Assembly: GCA_018268605.1 (NCBI GenBank)
Contig: JAFDWG010000329.1
Coordinates: 1-33,098 of the forward strand
DNA length: 33,098 nucleotides
Reading direction: 5' to 3'
Origin: Actinomycetota bacterium
GTDB lineage: Bacteria > Actinomycetota > Thermoleophilia > Solirubrobacterales > 70-9
Shown: one piece after another, positions 25,116-32,172 of the stretch
Layout: each line of letters begins with the position of its first letter
Position numbering within the stretch: position 1 is the stretch's first letter
The notes under the pieces: model-generated
The model's database searches: none
What the model saw: only the letters and a program-made list of their open reading frames with translations
Told to the model about the DNA's origin: nothing
Made by a program: the position numbers and the translations under genes

Positions 25116-26974
25116 GCGCCACGCCGCGTACCGCAACCGAGCGGTCGCCGTGGGCCGGGCGCGCCCATGAACTCGGCAGGCGCGTCGCCGCCGCCACGGA
25201 CGCCCAGGCCGCGGCGGTCGTCGGCGTCTTCTTCGTCATCCTCGCGGCCCTCAGCCGGCAGGCCTGGGGCTCACCCTCGGTCGACGCCGGCCACGAGCTC
25301 ACCGTCGCCTCGATGATCGCCGAAGGACATCAGCCCTACGCCGACATCCGCTACTTCTACGGCCCACTCGGGGTCTACGCGCTGGGCGGCACCTTCGCGA
25401 TCTTCGGCGCCTCCTTCACGACCGCGTTCGCCTTCGGCCTGGTCCAGGCGGCGGCCATCTGCGCCGCCTTCTACCTGTTGGCGCGCCGGCTGCTCGATGT
25501 CGTCACCGCCTGCGTCGCGACCCTGATCGTCGCCGCGATCGGCTTCTCCGGCACCGCCTTCAACTTCGTCCTCCCCCACACCAACTCCGCCACCTTCGGG
25601 CTCCTCAGCACGCTCCTGATGCTGCTGGCGCTGTCCCATAAGCGCCTGGTGCTCGCGAGCCTCGCCGCCGGCCTCGTCTGCCTCACCCGGCCCGAGTTCG
25701 CCGCCATCGCCATCCTCACCCTCGGCGCCTACCTGCTCGGCACCTGGCGCCAGGAAGGTTGGGGACCGACCCTGCGCGCCCTCCCTCGCCTGGCCCTCCC
25801 GGGGCTCCTCCTCGCCGGGACCGTCTACGCCGTGCTGGCCGCCGAAGCGGGCGCCTCGCGGCTCTTCACCGAAAACCTCTGGCCGGTGAAGATGCTGAGC
25901 TCCGCCGGCTTCGCCTCCCAGGAAGCGTGGGCGCCGAAAACCTTCGAAGGCCTCGTCGCCACCCTCGCCCGCGCGGGCACCTACCTCCTCCTCTTCGGCA
26001 GCGTCGTCGCCACCGCGGTCCTCGTCGCCCGCGAGCACACGACCGGTGAGCGGATCAAGGCCCTCTGGCCGCTGCCCTTCGCGATCGTGCTGATCGGCTT
26101 CGTCGACCTCGCCTGGCGCGCGCTCGGCATCTGGGAGCCGGCGCGCGAAGCGGTGCAGGAAGAGCTCTCCCACCTGATCATCGGGATGAGCTGGCTGCCG
26201 GCGCTCGGATTCATCGCCTGCGTCCTGCTCGCGGTTCGCTTCCTCAAGGGCAAGAGCGCGCCGATCACCGGCAACTGGGCCTTCGACCTGGCGTTGGTCG
26301 CCTGCGCCGCCGCGCTCGGCGCCCGCGCCTACGACGCCTTCACCGCCGAGGGCTCCTACGCCCCGTACTACGCGCCGCCGCTGGTGCTGCTGCTGGCCGT
26401 GCTCCACGACCGGGTGGCCAAGCGCTGGCCGCAGGCGCGCGCCGCCGCCGCGCTGGCGCTGCTGGCGGTCGCGGTCGGGCTCGCCGCCTACGCCGAGGGC
26501 GCTCTCTACCCGCACGAAAGCACGGTCGTCCACACCGAACGCGGCTCCTTCAAGACCACCGCCGCCTCCGCCCCCGTCCTGCAGTCGACGCTCGACTGGA
26601 TCGACACCCACACCGAACCCGGCGAAGCGGTCCTCGCCGTCCCCGCCGACGCCGGCATCGACTTCATGAGCGACCGGGAGGTGGCCCTCTACAACCCGAT
26701 GTTCCTGCCCGGCCTGCTCTACGACCGCGCCGAAGAACGCGAAGCGATCGCCCAGCTGAAGGCCGAGGGCGTCCGCTACGCGGTCGTCGACAAGCGGAAC
26801 TTCGACCGCTATCCGCAGGAAAAATTCGGGATCGAATACAACCGGCCGTTCGCCGCCTGGATCGAGCGCGATCCGCCGGTGGCCGAATTCGGCGACGGAG
26901 CGCGGGTCGGCGGCGAGAACCCGGCGACCAGCTTCACGATCTACGACATCTCCGGCGAAAGCGGGGGCGGATGA
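25112..26974 (+). CDS. GT-C-like membrane glycosyltransferase (ArnT/PMT type)
   Basis: 620 residues. After a first TM (AAAVVGVFFVILAALSRQAW), the first outer loop carries GSPSVDAGHELTVASMIAEG then YADIRYFYGPLG. Acidic residues (Asp and Glu) sit where GT-C enzymes have their catalytic loop motif. About ten to twelve TM helices follow, and a C-terminal soluble part of about 150 residues starts near HESTVVHTERGSFKTT. Such enzymes transfer sugars from polyprenyl-phosphate donors on the outside of the membrane. Four-base overlaps couple it to the flippase and to the carrier protein. Family-level confidence is good; acceptor and sugar are unknown. Confidence 0.78.
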   Translation: MSATPRTATERSPWAGRAHELGRRVAAATDAQAAAVVGVFFVILAALSRQAWGSPSVDAGHELTVASMIAEGHQPYADIRYFYGPLGVYALGGTFAIFGASFTTAFAFGLVQAAAICAAFYLLARRLLDVVTACVATLIVAAIGFSGTAFNFVLPHTNSATFGLLSTLLMLLALSHKRLVLASLAAGLVCLTRPEFAAIAILTLGAYLLGTWRQEGWGPTLRALPRLALPGLLLAGTVYAVLAAEAGASRLFTENLWPVKMLSSAGFASQEAWAPKTFEGLVATLARAGTYLLLFGSVVATAVLVAREHTTGERIKALWPLPFAIVLIGFVDLAWRALGIWEPAREAVQEELSHLIIGMSWLPALGFIACVLLAVRFLKGKSAPITGNWAFDLALVACAAALGARAYDAFTAEGSYAPYYAPPLVLLLAVLHDRVAKRWPQARAAAALALLAVAVGLAAYAEGALYPHESTVVHTERGSFKTTAASAPVLQSTLDWIDTHTEPGEAVLAVPADAGIDFMSDREVALYNPMFLPGLLYDRAEEREAIAQLKAEGVRYAVVDKRNFDRYPQEKFGIEYNRPFAAWIERDPPVAEFGDGARVGGENPATSFTIYDISGESGGG

Positions 26975-27264
26975 GCGACGGGACCACCACGGGGGTCGAC
27001 GTGGCGACGGTTCGCGCGCGCATCCTCGAGGCCTGCGGCCCCGCCCTGTCCGTCTGCGGCGTCGACCTCGCGGCGCATCCCGCCGATCTCGACCTGCGCG
27101 CCTGCGGGGCGATCGACTCGCTCGGCTTCATCGAGCTGGTGAGCGACCTGGAGGAAGCCTTCGGGGTCGAGCTGGAGCTCGAAGACATGGATCCGGAGCG
27201 ACTGACAATGCTCGAGTCACTGGCCGCGGCCGTCGCCGCGCAGGCCTCCGGGGGGTCGCGGTGA
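26971..27264 (+). CDS. Stand-alone acyl/peptidyl carrier protein
   Basis: 97 residues. The phosphopantetheine site is in GAIDSLGFIELVSDLEEAFG, with Ser50 as the attachment residue in the usual D-S-L context. The acidic helix II and VELELEDMDPERLTMLESLA follow the four-helix carrier fold. It starts with ATGA overlap on the GT-C gene and ends with GTGA overlap on the acyltransferase gene. With the divergent adenylation enzyme it makes a DltA-DltC-like pair. Alternatively it could carry a fatty or small acyl group for the neighbouring acyltransferase. Fatty-acid-synthesis ACP is unlikely because no fab genes are nearby. Confidence 0.9.
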   Translation: MSDGTTTGVDVATVRARILEACGPALSVCGVDLAAHPADLDLRACGAIDSLGFIELVSDLEEAFGVELELEDMDPERLTMLESLAAAVAAQASGGSR

Positions 27265-27761
27265 GGTACGAGTCGACCTGGCCCGGCGCCAAACGCCGGA
27301 TCCTCGCGCTGGCTGCGCTCTACGGGCCCGGTGCCGAGACGACCCGGGTGCGGATGCACCGTGCCCGCGGGGTGAAGATCGGCGAGGGCTGCTTCATCGG
27401 CACCGACGTGATCCTCGAGACCGCCTTCCCACACCTGATCGAGATCGGCGACGGCGTCGACATCGGCATGCGGACCACGGTGATCGCCCACCAGCAGGGC
27501 GAGATCGCCGACGAGGGAGTGCCGTCGGTGGTGATCGGCGACGACGTCTTCATCGGCCCCTGCTCGGTCCTTCTCCCCCACGTGACGATCGGCGACGGCG
27601 CGGTGGTCACCGCCGGCAGCGTCATCACCACCTCCGTGCCTTCCCTGACCATGGTCCGCGGTAACCCCGCACAGGTGGTCGCCACCTGTGAGCGCCCGCT
27701 CGGCCGCCAGGTTGCGCTGCGGGAGTTCTACCGCGGCCTGAAGCCGGTCGGACGAGGATGA
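27261..27761 (+). CDS. Left-handed beta-helix (hexapeptide-repeat) acyltransferase
   Basis: 166 residues. Hexapeptide repeats run from about residue 38 to 140: VKIGEGCFIGTDVILE, IEIGDGVDIGMRTTVIAHQQ, VVIGDDVFIGPCSVLLPHVT, IGDGAVVTAGSVITTSVPS, then the closing VRGNPAQVV typical of sugar O-acetyltransferases. His77 in VIAHQ is the likely catalytic base. Family members form trimers and use acetyl-CoA or acyl-ACP. Sitting between a lone carrier protein and a deacetylase-like gene, it may accept an acyl or aminoacyl group from that carrier and pass it to a sugar (inference). GTG start; both ends overlap neighbours by 4 bp. Confidence 0.9.
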   Translation: MRYESTWPGAKRRILALAALYGPGAETTRVRMHRARGVKIGEGCFIGTDVILETAFPHLIEIGDGVDIGMRTTVIAHQQGEIADEGVPSVVIGDDVFIGPCSVLLPHVTIGDGAVVTAGSVITTSVPSLTMVRGNPAQVVATCERPLGRQVALREFYRGLKPVGRG

Positions 27762-29380
27762 CCGGGGCCGACCCCAGGCTCCTCGTCGGCGTTTTCGCCG
27801 ATGAGACGGCGACCCGCCGGACCCGCCTCCTTGCGGCGCTCGAGCTCGCCTTCCCGGTGCGCTTCGAGGCGCGTCGGCCGGGGGAGCTCGGCGGCCTCGA
27901 CGCGGTACTCGACCGCGGCAACGGCGTCGCCGCGCGCGAAGCCGCGGCGACGGGCACGCCGGCGCTCCTGATGCTCGGCGAGGAGCCCGCCGAGGCCGCC
28001 GCCGAACCGGCGTCCTTCGACCTCGCGGGCTCGCCGCTCCTCGACCCGCGCCTGCGCGGCGCCTCGCTGCCCGACCGTCGCCTGCTGAGCGGTCTGCACA
28101 CCGAGGGCGCGGGGGACCGCCCCGGCCCCGACGCGACCGTCCTGGCTCGCTGGGGAGAGCACCCGGTCTGGTGGGCGGAGGGCCACCTGCGCGTATCGCT
28201 CCTGGCACCGCGGGAGCTGGGCGAGTGCGAGGCCCTGCGCGACCGCCTCTGCGAGGATCGCTCGCTCGCCCTGCTGCCCCTGGTCGAGTTCCTGCGCGGC
28301 GTCACCGCCGAGGCCGCCTGGGCGCCGCCGCCCCCGGCCGCCTCGTTCATCATCGACGACCCCAATCTGCATTGGCCGACCTACGGCTACATCCAGCTGC
28401 CGTCGCTCGCCCGTCACGCTCGCGCGCACGGCTACCACGCCGTCCTCGCCACCGTCCCGCTCGACACGCGTTGGGCCCATACCGCGGCGCTCGTCGCGAT
28501 CGCGGACGCAGCCGGAGCGATCTCCCTCGCCGTCCACGGCAACGACCACGACGGTGGTGAGCTCGGCCGCGTCGACACGACGATGGCGGCGACCGCCCTC
28601 GCCGCCCAGGCCCTCCGCCGCGTCGCCCGTTTCGAACGCCGCACCGGCCGCACGATCGAGCGGGTGATGGTGCCGCCCCACGAGGCCTGCTCGGCTGCCA
28701 CCGTGGCGGCGCTACTGCGCTGCGGCTACGAGGCGATCTCGATGACCATCCCCTTCCCCTGGCTCGGCGTCGCCCGCGGCGACTGGCTCGCCCGTCCGCC
28801 CCATGCCGACGCACTGGTCGGCTGGCGGTCGATCGACCGCGGCACGGGTCTGCCGACGATCCTCCGCCACCCCTTGATCGGCCGCTCCGCGACCGATATA
28901 CGCCTCCGCGCCTACCTCGATCAGCCGCTGGTCCTCTATGGCCATCACGACGATCTCGCTTCCGGCCTCGACCTTCTCGCCGACGCCCAGGCCGAGGTAG
29001 CCGCGATCGTCCCCGGGACGCGGTGGAAGTCCCTCGCCGCGATCGCCCGGCGCGCCTACGAGACCCGCCGCGAGGGCGCGAACCTCGCGATCCGCCCGCT
29101 CGGCAACCAGCTCCGCGTGGAGGTCCCCGCCGACGTCGAGACCCTCCGCTTCGAACCCCCCGCCGGCCCCTTCTCCCCCCGCCTGATCGTCGACGGGGTC
29201 AAGTACGAGTACGGCGAGCCGATCCCGGTCGTCGACGGCGCCGAGGTGGTGAGGGTCGACAGCGGCCCGACCCCGATCGAGCCCGCCGAGGTCCCCAGCC
29301 CCCGGCGCCGCCCCCTCGCGGTGGCACGGCGCCTCGCCGGCGAGTCCCGCGACCGCTTGGCGCCGTTGCTCGCTCGCTGA
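27758..29380 (+). CDS. Large NodB-like polysaccharide deacetylase-fold protein
   Basis: 540 residues, much longer than a bare CE4 domain (about 200). Residues 1-190 form an N-terminal domain I do not recognise (GVFADETATRRTRLLAALEL). The central part has FIIDDPNLHWPTYGY with Asp200-Asp201 and, 60 residues on, HGNDH (260-264). These fit the D...HxxxH metal triad of NodB-like deacetylases, although the classical TFDDG wording is lost. YGHHDDLASGLDLL near residue 395 may supply the late histidine. A C-terminal beta-rich domain (LRFEPPAGPFSPRLIVDGVK) and a basic Arg tail end the protein. No signal peptide is seen, so a cytoplasmic site is likely. Last gene of the coupled operon. A glycosidase or esterase on the same barrel is possible. 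Confidence 0.72.
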   Translation: MTGADPRLLVGVFADETATRRTRLLAALELAFPVRFEARRPGELGGLDAVLDRGNGVAAREAAATGTPALLMLGEEPAEAAAEPASFDLAGSPLLDPRLRGASLPDRRLLSGLHTEGAGDRPGPDATVLARWGEHPVWWAEGHLRVSLLAPRELGECEALRDRLCEDRSLALLPLVEFLRGVTAEAAWAPPPPAASFIIDDPNLHWPTYGYIQLPSLARHARAHGYHAVLATVPLDTRWAHTAALVAIADAAGAISLAVHGNDHDGGELGRVDTTMAATALAAQALRRVARFERRTGRTIERVMVPPHEACSAATVAALLRCGYEAISMTIPFPWLGVARGDWLARPPHADALVGWRSIDRGTGLPTILRHPLIGRSATDIRLRAYLDQPLVLYGHHDDLASGLDLLADAQAEVAAIVPGTRWKSLAAIARRAYETRREGANLAIRPLGNQLRVEVPADVETLRFEPPAGPFSPRLIVDGVKYEYGEPIPVVDGAEVVRVDSGPTPIEPAEVPSPRRRPLAVARRLAGESRDRLAPLLAR

Positions 29381-29384
29381 TTGG

Positions 29385-29555
29385 CCCTTCCGTGACCCAT
29401 CCTCCGCGTTCGTGCGTCTTTCCCATCACCGAAAACGACGCTCGCTGAGTTGAGTCCCCTATGGCCGGGTTAACTCAGCGAGCGACGATCCGGCCGATGC
29501 AGAAGGCGCACGGGAGGGGCAAGACGCGCGATCCTTCTCCAAGGTTCCGTGCGCC
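29385..29555 (+). repeat. Structured intergenic repeat, copy A
   Basis: Central stem CGCTCGCTGAGTT (29439-29451) pairs with AACTCAGCGAGCG (29472-29484). The 5' flank CCCTTCCGTG (29385-29394) can pair with CACGGGAGGG (29509-29518) with one G-U. The 3' flank TTCCGTGCGCC (29545-29555) can pair with GGCGCACGGGA (29505-29515), also with one G-U. These two outer pairings exclude each other. Shared flanking text with copy B includes TCCTCCGCGTTCGTG and ATCACCGAAA. Confidence 0.82.
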
Positions 29556-29685
29556 CTCCTCACCGCCAGATACCTCGGCTGCAGGGTTTTGGTGCCATGG
29601 CGACCACAATGCTTCAGCGGGCATGGAATTGACGGGGCCGACGTGCCTCCCCGCCCGGATCTCCCGGCACCCTTGTCCCTCGCCG

Positions 29686-29860
29686 CCCTTCCGTGACCCT
29701 TCCTCCGCGTTCGTGGTGTTCCACATCACCGAAATGCCGCTCGTGCACTTGAGTGCGCCGTAGGCGGCTCAAGTGCACGAGCGACGATCTGCCTGAGGCA
29801 GAAGGCGCACGGAAGGGTCAGGACGTGCGGGTCCCGTGTCCTCCCCCGGGCTTCCGTGCG
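29686..29860 (+). repeat. Structured intergenic repeat, copy B
   Basis: Central stem CGCTCGTGCACTTGAG (29738-29753) pairs perfectly with CTCAAGTGCACGAGCG (29768-29783), with an inner CGCC-GTA-GGCG. CCCTTCCGTG (29686-29695) pairs with CACGGAAGGG (29808-29817). CTTCCGTGCG (29851-29860) pairs with CGCACGGAAG (29806-29815). Flanks match copy A, but the middle five base pairs of the stem differ on both sides so that pairing is kept. GAAGGCGCACGGAAG (29801-29815) is exactly shared with the element at 6115-6274. Confidence 0.85.
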
Positions 29861-29918
29861 GGTTCCGTGACGCCGATCTCCTCGCCCGGTCACCTGACCA
29901 CACCCTGGTGTTGTCAAC

Positions 29919-30920
29919 TCAGCGAGCCTTGCCGATCAGCGGTTCTTCCAGCCGCACCGGGCTCGAGGCATCGCGGACCAGGAGTTGCTCTTCGCCGCTG
30001 CCGTCGGCCGGGACCGTGTAGACGTTCGTGCCGTCGGAGTAGGCCAGAGTGGTGTCGTTCAGCCACTCGGCCTGGTCGTCGACCGAGCGGGTCTCGGCGA
30101 CGGCGTGGTCCTTCAGGGTCGCGACGTCGAGGACGCGCAGGTGCCACCGGTCGCTGTGGCCGACGCGGGACTTGTAGGCGATCTGCTTGCCGTCGGGTGA
30201 GAGGGACGGGCACTCGACGCCGTCTCGGAGGACCTTCAGCTCCTGCCCGGAGATCGTTCCTTCGACCAGGTAGTGATGTTCGCCGGTGCCGAGGGTGGCG
30301 TAGAAGCGGTTCGAGTCGGTCGGGTCGAACGTGATCCCCCAGAAGTTGAAGTCGACCGCGTCGAAGGGCTTTCCTTCCTTGGTCACCGAGGACTGCTCGA
30401 GCTGCTTGATGACCCTGCCGGTCGCCATGTCGACGACGTAGGTGCGGGTGGAGAAGGCGGTGCTCGATTCGAGGTAGGAGTCGCCGGTGACGAAGACGGT
30501 CATCGCGCCGTACTTGCCGTCCTCCGAGACGCGGGCGCGCGAGGGCAGGCCTTGGAGGGGGATCGTGTGCTTGGCTTCCATCGACTCGTTGAAGACGATC
30601 GCGGTGTAGTCGACGCCCGAGGGCGCGACACCCATGCAGATGCCGCCGCCGGCGGCGTAGTAGACGCGCTCGCAGCTGAGGTCGCCGCCGCGATGGACCT
30701 TGCCGTCGTCGACTTCGAAGACGCCGCCGTTCAGCGTCGGCTGCTTCGGGTCGACGGCCCGCACCAGCAGGTCGGCCTGATCGAGGACGTCGGTGGCGAC
30801 CGGCTGTTGATCGGTTTGGGTGCCGCTCGGCCCGGTCGCCGCGACCGCGACGTAGATGCCCCCGCCGACCGCGCAGAGGACGACCAGGGCGATCAGGATC
30901 TTGGCGTTTCGGCTACCCAT
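29919..30920 (-). CDS. Membrane-anchored TolB/WD40-like beta-propeller protein
   Basis: 333 residues. MGSRNAKILIALVVLCAVGG runs into a hydrophobic segment ending near residue 28, so it has an N-terminal anchor or signal peptide and an extracytoplasmic body. The body has propeller-type blades: RARVSEDGKYGAMTVFVTGD, FWGITFDPTDSNRFYATLGT, CPSLSPDGKQIAYKSRVGHS, AEWLNDTTLAYSDGTNVYTV. The SPDGKQIAY and W-x-ND-x-LAYS pattern is that of TolB/PD40-like repeats. Its ATG overlaps the MFS stop by 8 bp (ATGGGTAG), so it is the last gene of a - strand operon. Its ligand is unknown; a sensor or scaffold for a surface process is possible. Confidence 0.83.
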   Translation of the reverse strand: MGSRNAKILIALVVLCAVGGGIYVAVAATGPSGTQTDQQPVATDVLDQADLLVRAVDPKQPTLNGGVFEVDDGKVHRGGDLSCERVYYAAGGGICMGVAPSGVDYTAIVFNESMEAKHTIPLQGLPSRARVSEDGKYGAMTVFVTGDSYLESSTAFSTRTYVVDMATGRVIKQLEQSSVTKEGKPFDAVDFNFWGITFDPTDSNRFYATLGTGEHHYLVEGTISGQELKVLRDGVECPSLSPDGKQIAYKSRVGHSDRWHLRVLDVATLKDHAVAETRSVDDQAEWLNDTTLAYSDGTNVYTVPADGSGEEQLLVRDASSPVRLEEPLIGKAR

Positions 30921-32172
30921 GCAGCGCGGAGCGCTGCGACCGTACCAAGAGCGGTGCCGCGATCAGGAGGGCGAGGGCGAGTCCGGCGGCGAAGACGATC
31001 ACGGCCTGTTGAAGACCGAGCGTCACCCAGAGCGCCCCGAAGGCCAGCGAGGAGACCAGGTTGCCGATGCTGACCACGGTGATCAGGATGCCGATCCCGC
31101 TTGCCTGCAGATCGTCCGGCAGGGCCGCCCCGGCGACCGCGGTCAGCACCCCTTCGCTGCAGGCGAAAAAGGCACCGAGGGCTACCAGGCAGAGGATCAG
31201 CTCCACATAGCCGAGGTGGTTCGACACCAACGCCGCGTAGTCGAAGAAGAGCATCGCGAAGCCACCGATCAGGACCGGCACCCGGCCGATCCGGTCGGCG
31301 AGCCGCCCGATCGGGATCGCCAGCGCCATGAAGGCGACCGCGGTGATGACGTAGAGGAGCGGGAAGACCGCCGGGTCGAAATCGATCTTCCGCTGCAGGC
31401 CGACGTAGATGAGCGCGTCGGACACGCTGGTCAGCGAGAGGATCAGCGCCGCCAGCAGGAGGAGGACGAACTTGCGATCGCGCAGGAGGCCGGCGGCGCG
31501 GCCGAAGCGGGGCGGCGTCCCCTCGCGCGGCGCCCGCCAAGGCTTGCCCTGCACGGTGAGGACGAGAACCGCGAGGCCGAGGAAGGCGAAGAGCGTCGAG
31601 ACGAAGAAGACGGCGTCGAACCGCGCCGGCGCGACGAGCAGGATGCCGAAGGCGACCAGCGGCCCGAGGAAGGCGCCGACGCTGTCGAGCGCCCGGTGCA
31701 CCCCGAACGACGTGGCGAGGTTGTCACGCGTCGAGGAGAGCGAGATCAGCGCGTCGCGCGGCGCCGTGCGGATGCCCTTCCCGATCCGGTCGAAGGCGAC
31801 GATCGCGCCGATCCCGCCGATCGAGTTCCCCGCGGCGACCAGCGCCACCTTCCCCAACGCCGAGAACCCGTACCCCGCCTCGGCCACCTGCTTGTGGCGA
31901 CGGAAGCGATCCGACATGAAGCCCGATGCGACCTGGACGACCGCGGCGGCGCCGCGGTAGGTGCCGTCGATCGCCCCCAACGCCAGCGGGCTGGCGCCGA
32001 GTGAGAAGACAAGGTAGATCGGCAGGATCGTCGCCACCATCTCCGAGGAGATGTCGGTGAGCATGCTGGTCATCCCCAGCATCACCACGTTGCGAGAGAC
32101 CCGCAGCGCTTCGGGACGGCGGAACCAGAGGCGCGGCTTCAGCAGCGCCTTGGAGGCTTCAACCTGGTACAT
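30913..32172 (-). CDS. MFS-family transporter
   Basis: From ATG 32172 the product is 419 residues. GTG 32199 would add nine residues and lengthen the overlap with the upstream gene. About twelve TM helices are seen, with the MFS signature loop region GAIDGTYRGAAAVVQVASGF followed by MSDRFRRHKQVAEAG between TM2 and TM3. A second related loop, IGRLADRIGRVPVLIGGFAM, is in the C-terminal half. GIRTAPRDALISLSSTRDNL is characteristic of a subgroup of MFS permeases with unknown substrate. It overlaps the amine-oxidase-like gene by 14 bp and the propeller gene by 8 bp. Drug, sugar or metabolite efflux are all possible. Confidence 0.9.
   Translation of the reverse strand: MYQVEASKALLKPRLWFRRPEALRVSRNVVMLGMTSMLTDISSEMVATILPIYLVFSLGASPLALGAIDGTYRGAAAVVQVASGFMSDRFRRHKQVAEAGYGFSALGKVALVAAGNSIGGIGAIVAFDRIGKGIRTAPRDALISLSSTRDNLATSFGVHRALDSVGAFLGPLVAFGILLVAPARFDAVFFVSTLFAFLGLAVLVLTVQGKPWRAPREGTPPRFGRAAGLLRDRKFVLLLLAALILSLTSVSDALIYVGLQRKIDFDPAVFPLLYVITAVAFMALAIPIGRLADRIGRVPVLIGGFAMLFFDYAALVSNHLGYVELILCLVALGAFFACSEGVLTAVAGAALPDDLQASGIGILITVVSIGNLVSSLAFGALWVTLGLQQAVIVFAAGLALALLIAAPLLVRSQRSALHG

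Larger units (their letters stand above)
29381..29918. other. 538-bp convergent intergenic region with two copies of a structured repeat
   Basis: This lies between the deacetylase-like gene (+) and the beta-propeller gene (-). It holds copy A (29385-29555) and copy B (29686-29860) of one element and about 130 bp of unremarkable sequence between them. Both flanking genes end in GCTCGCTGA on their own strands (29372-29380 and, reversed, 29918-29926), so the gap is bounded by inverted 9-mers. Several short open frames cross it but none looks coding. Confidence 0.75.

Noticed and set aside
29461-29763. Short open frames across the convergent intergenic region
   Set aside because: They run through the inverted repeats, lack ribosome sites and show no protein-like composition.
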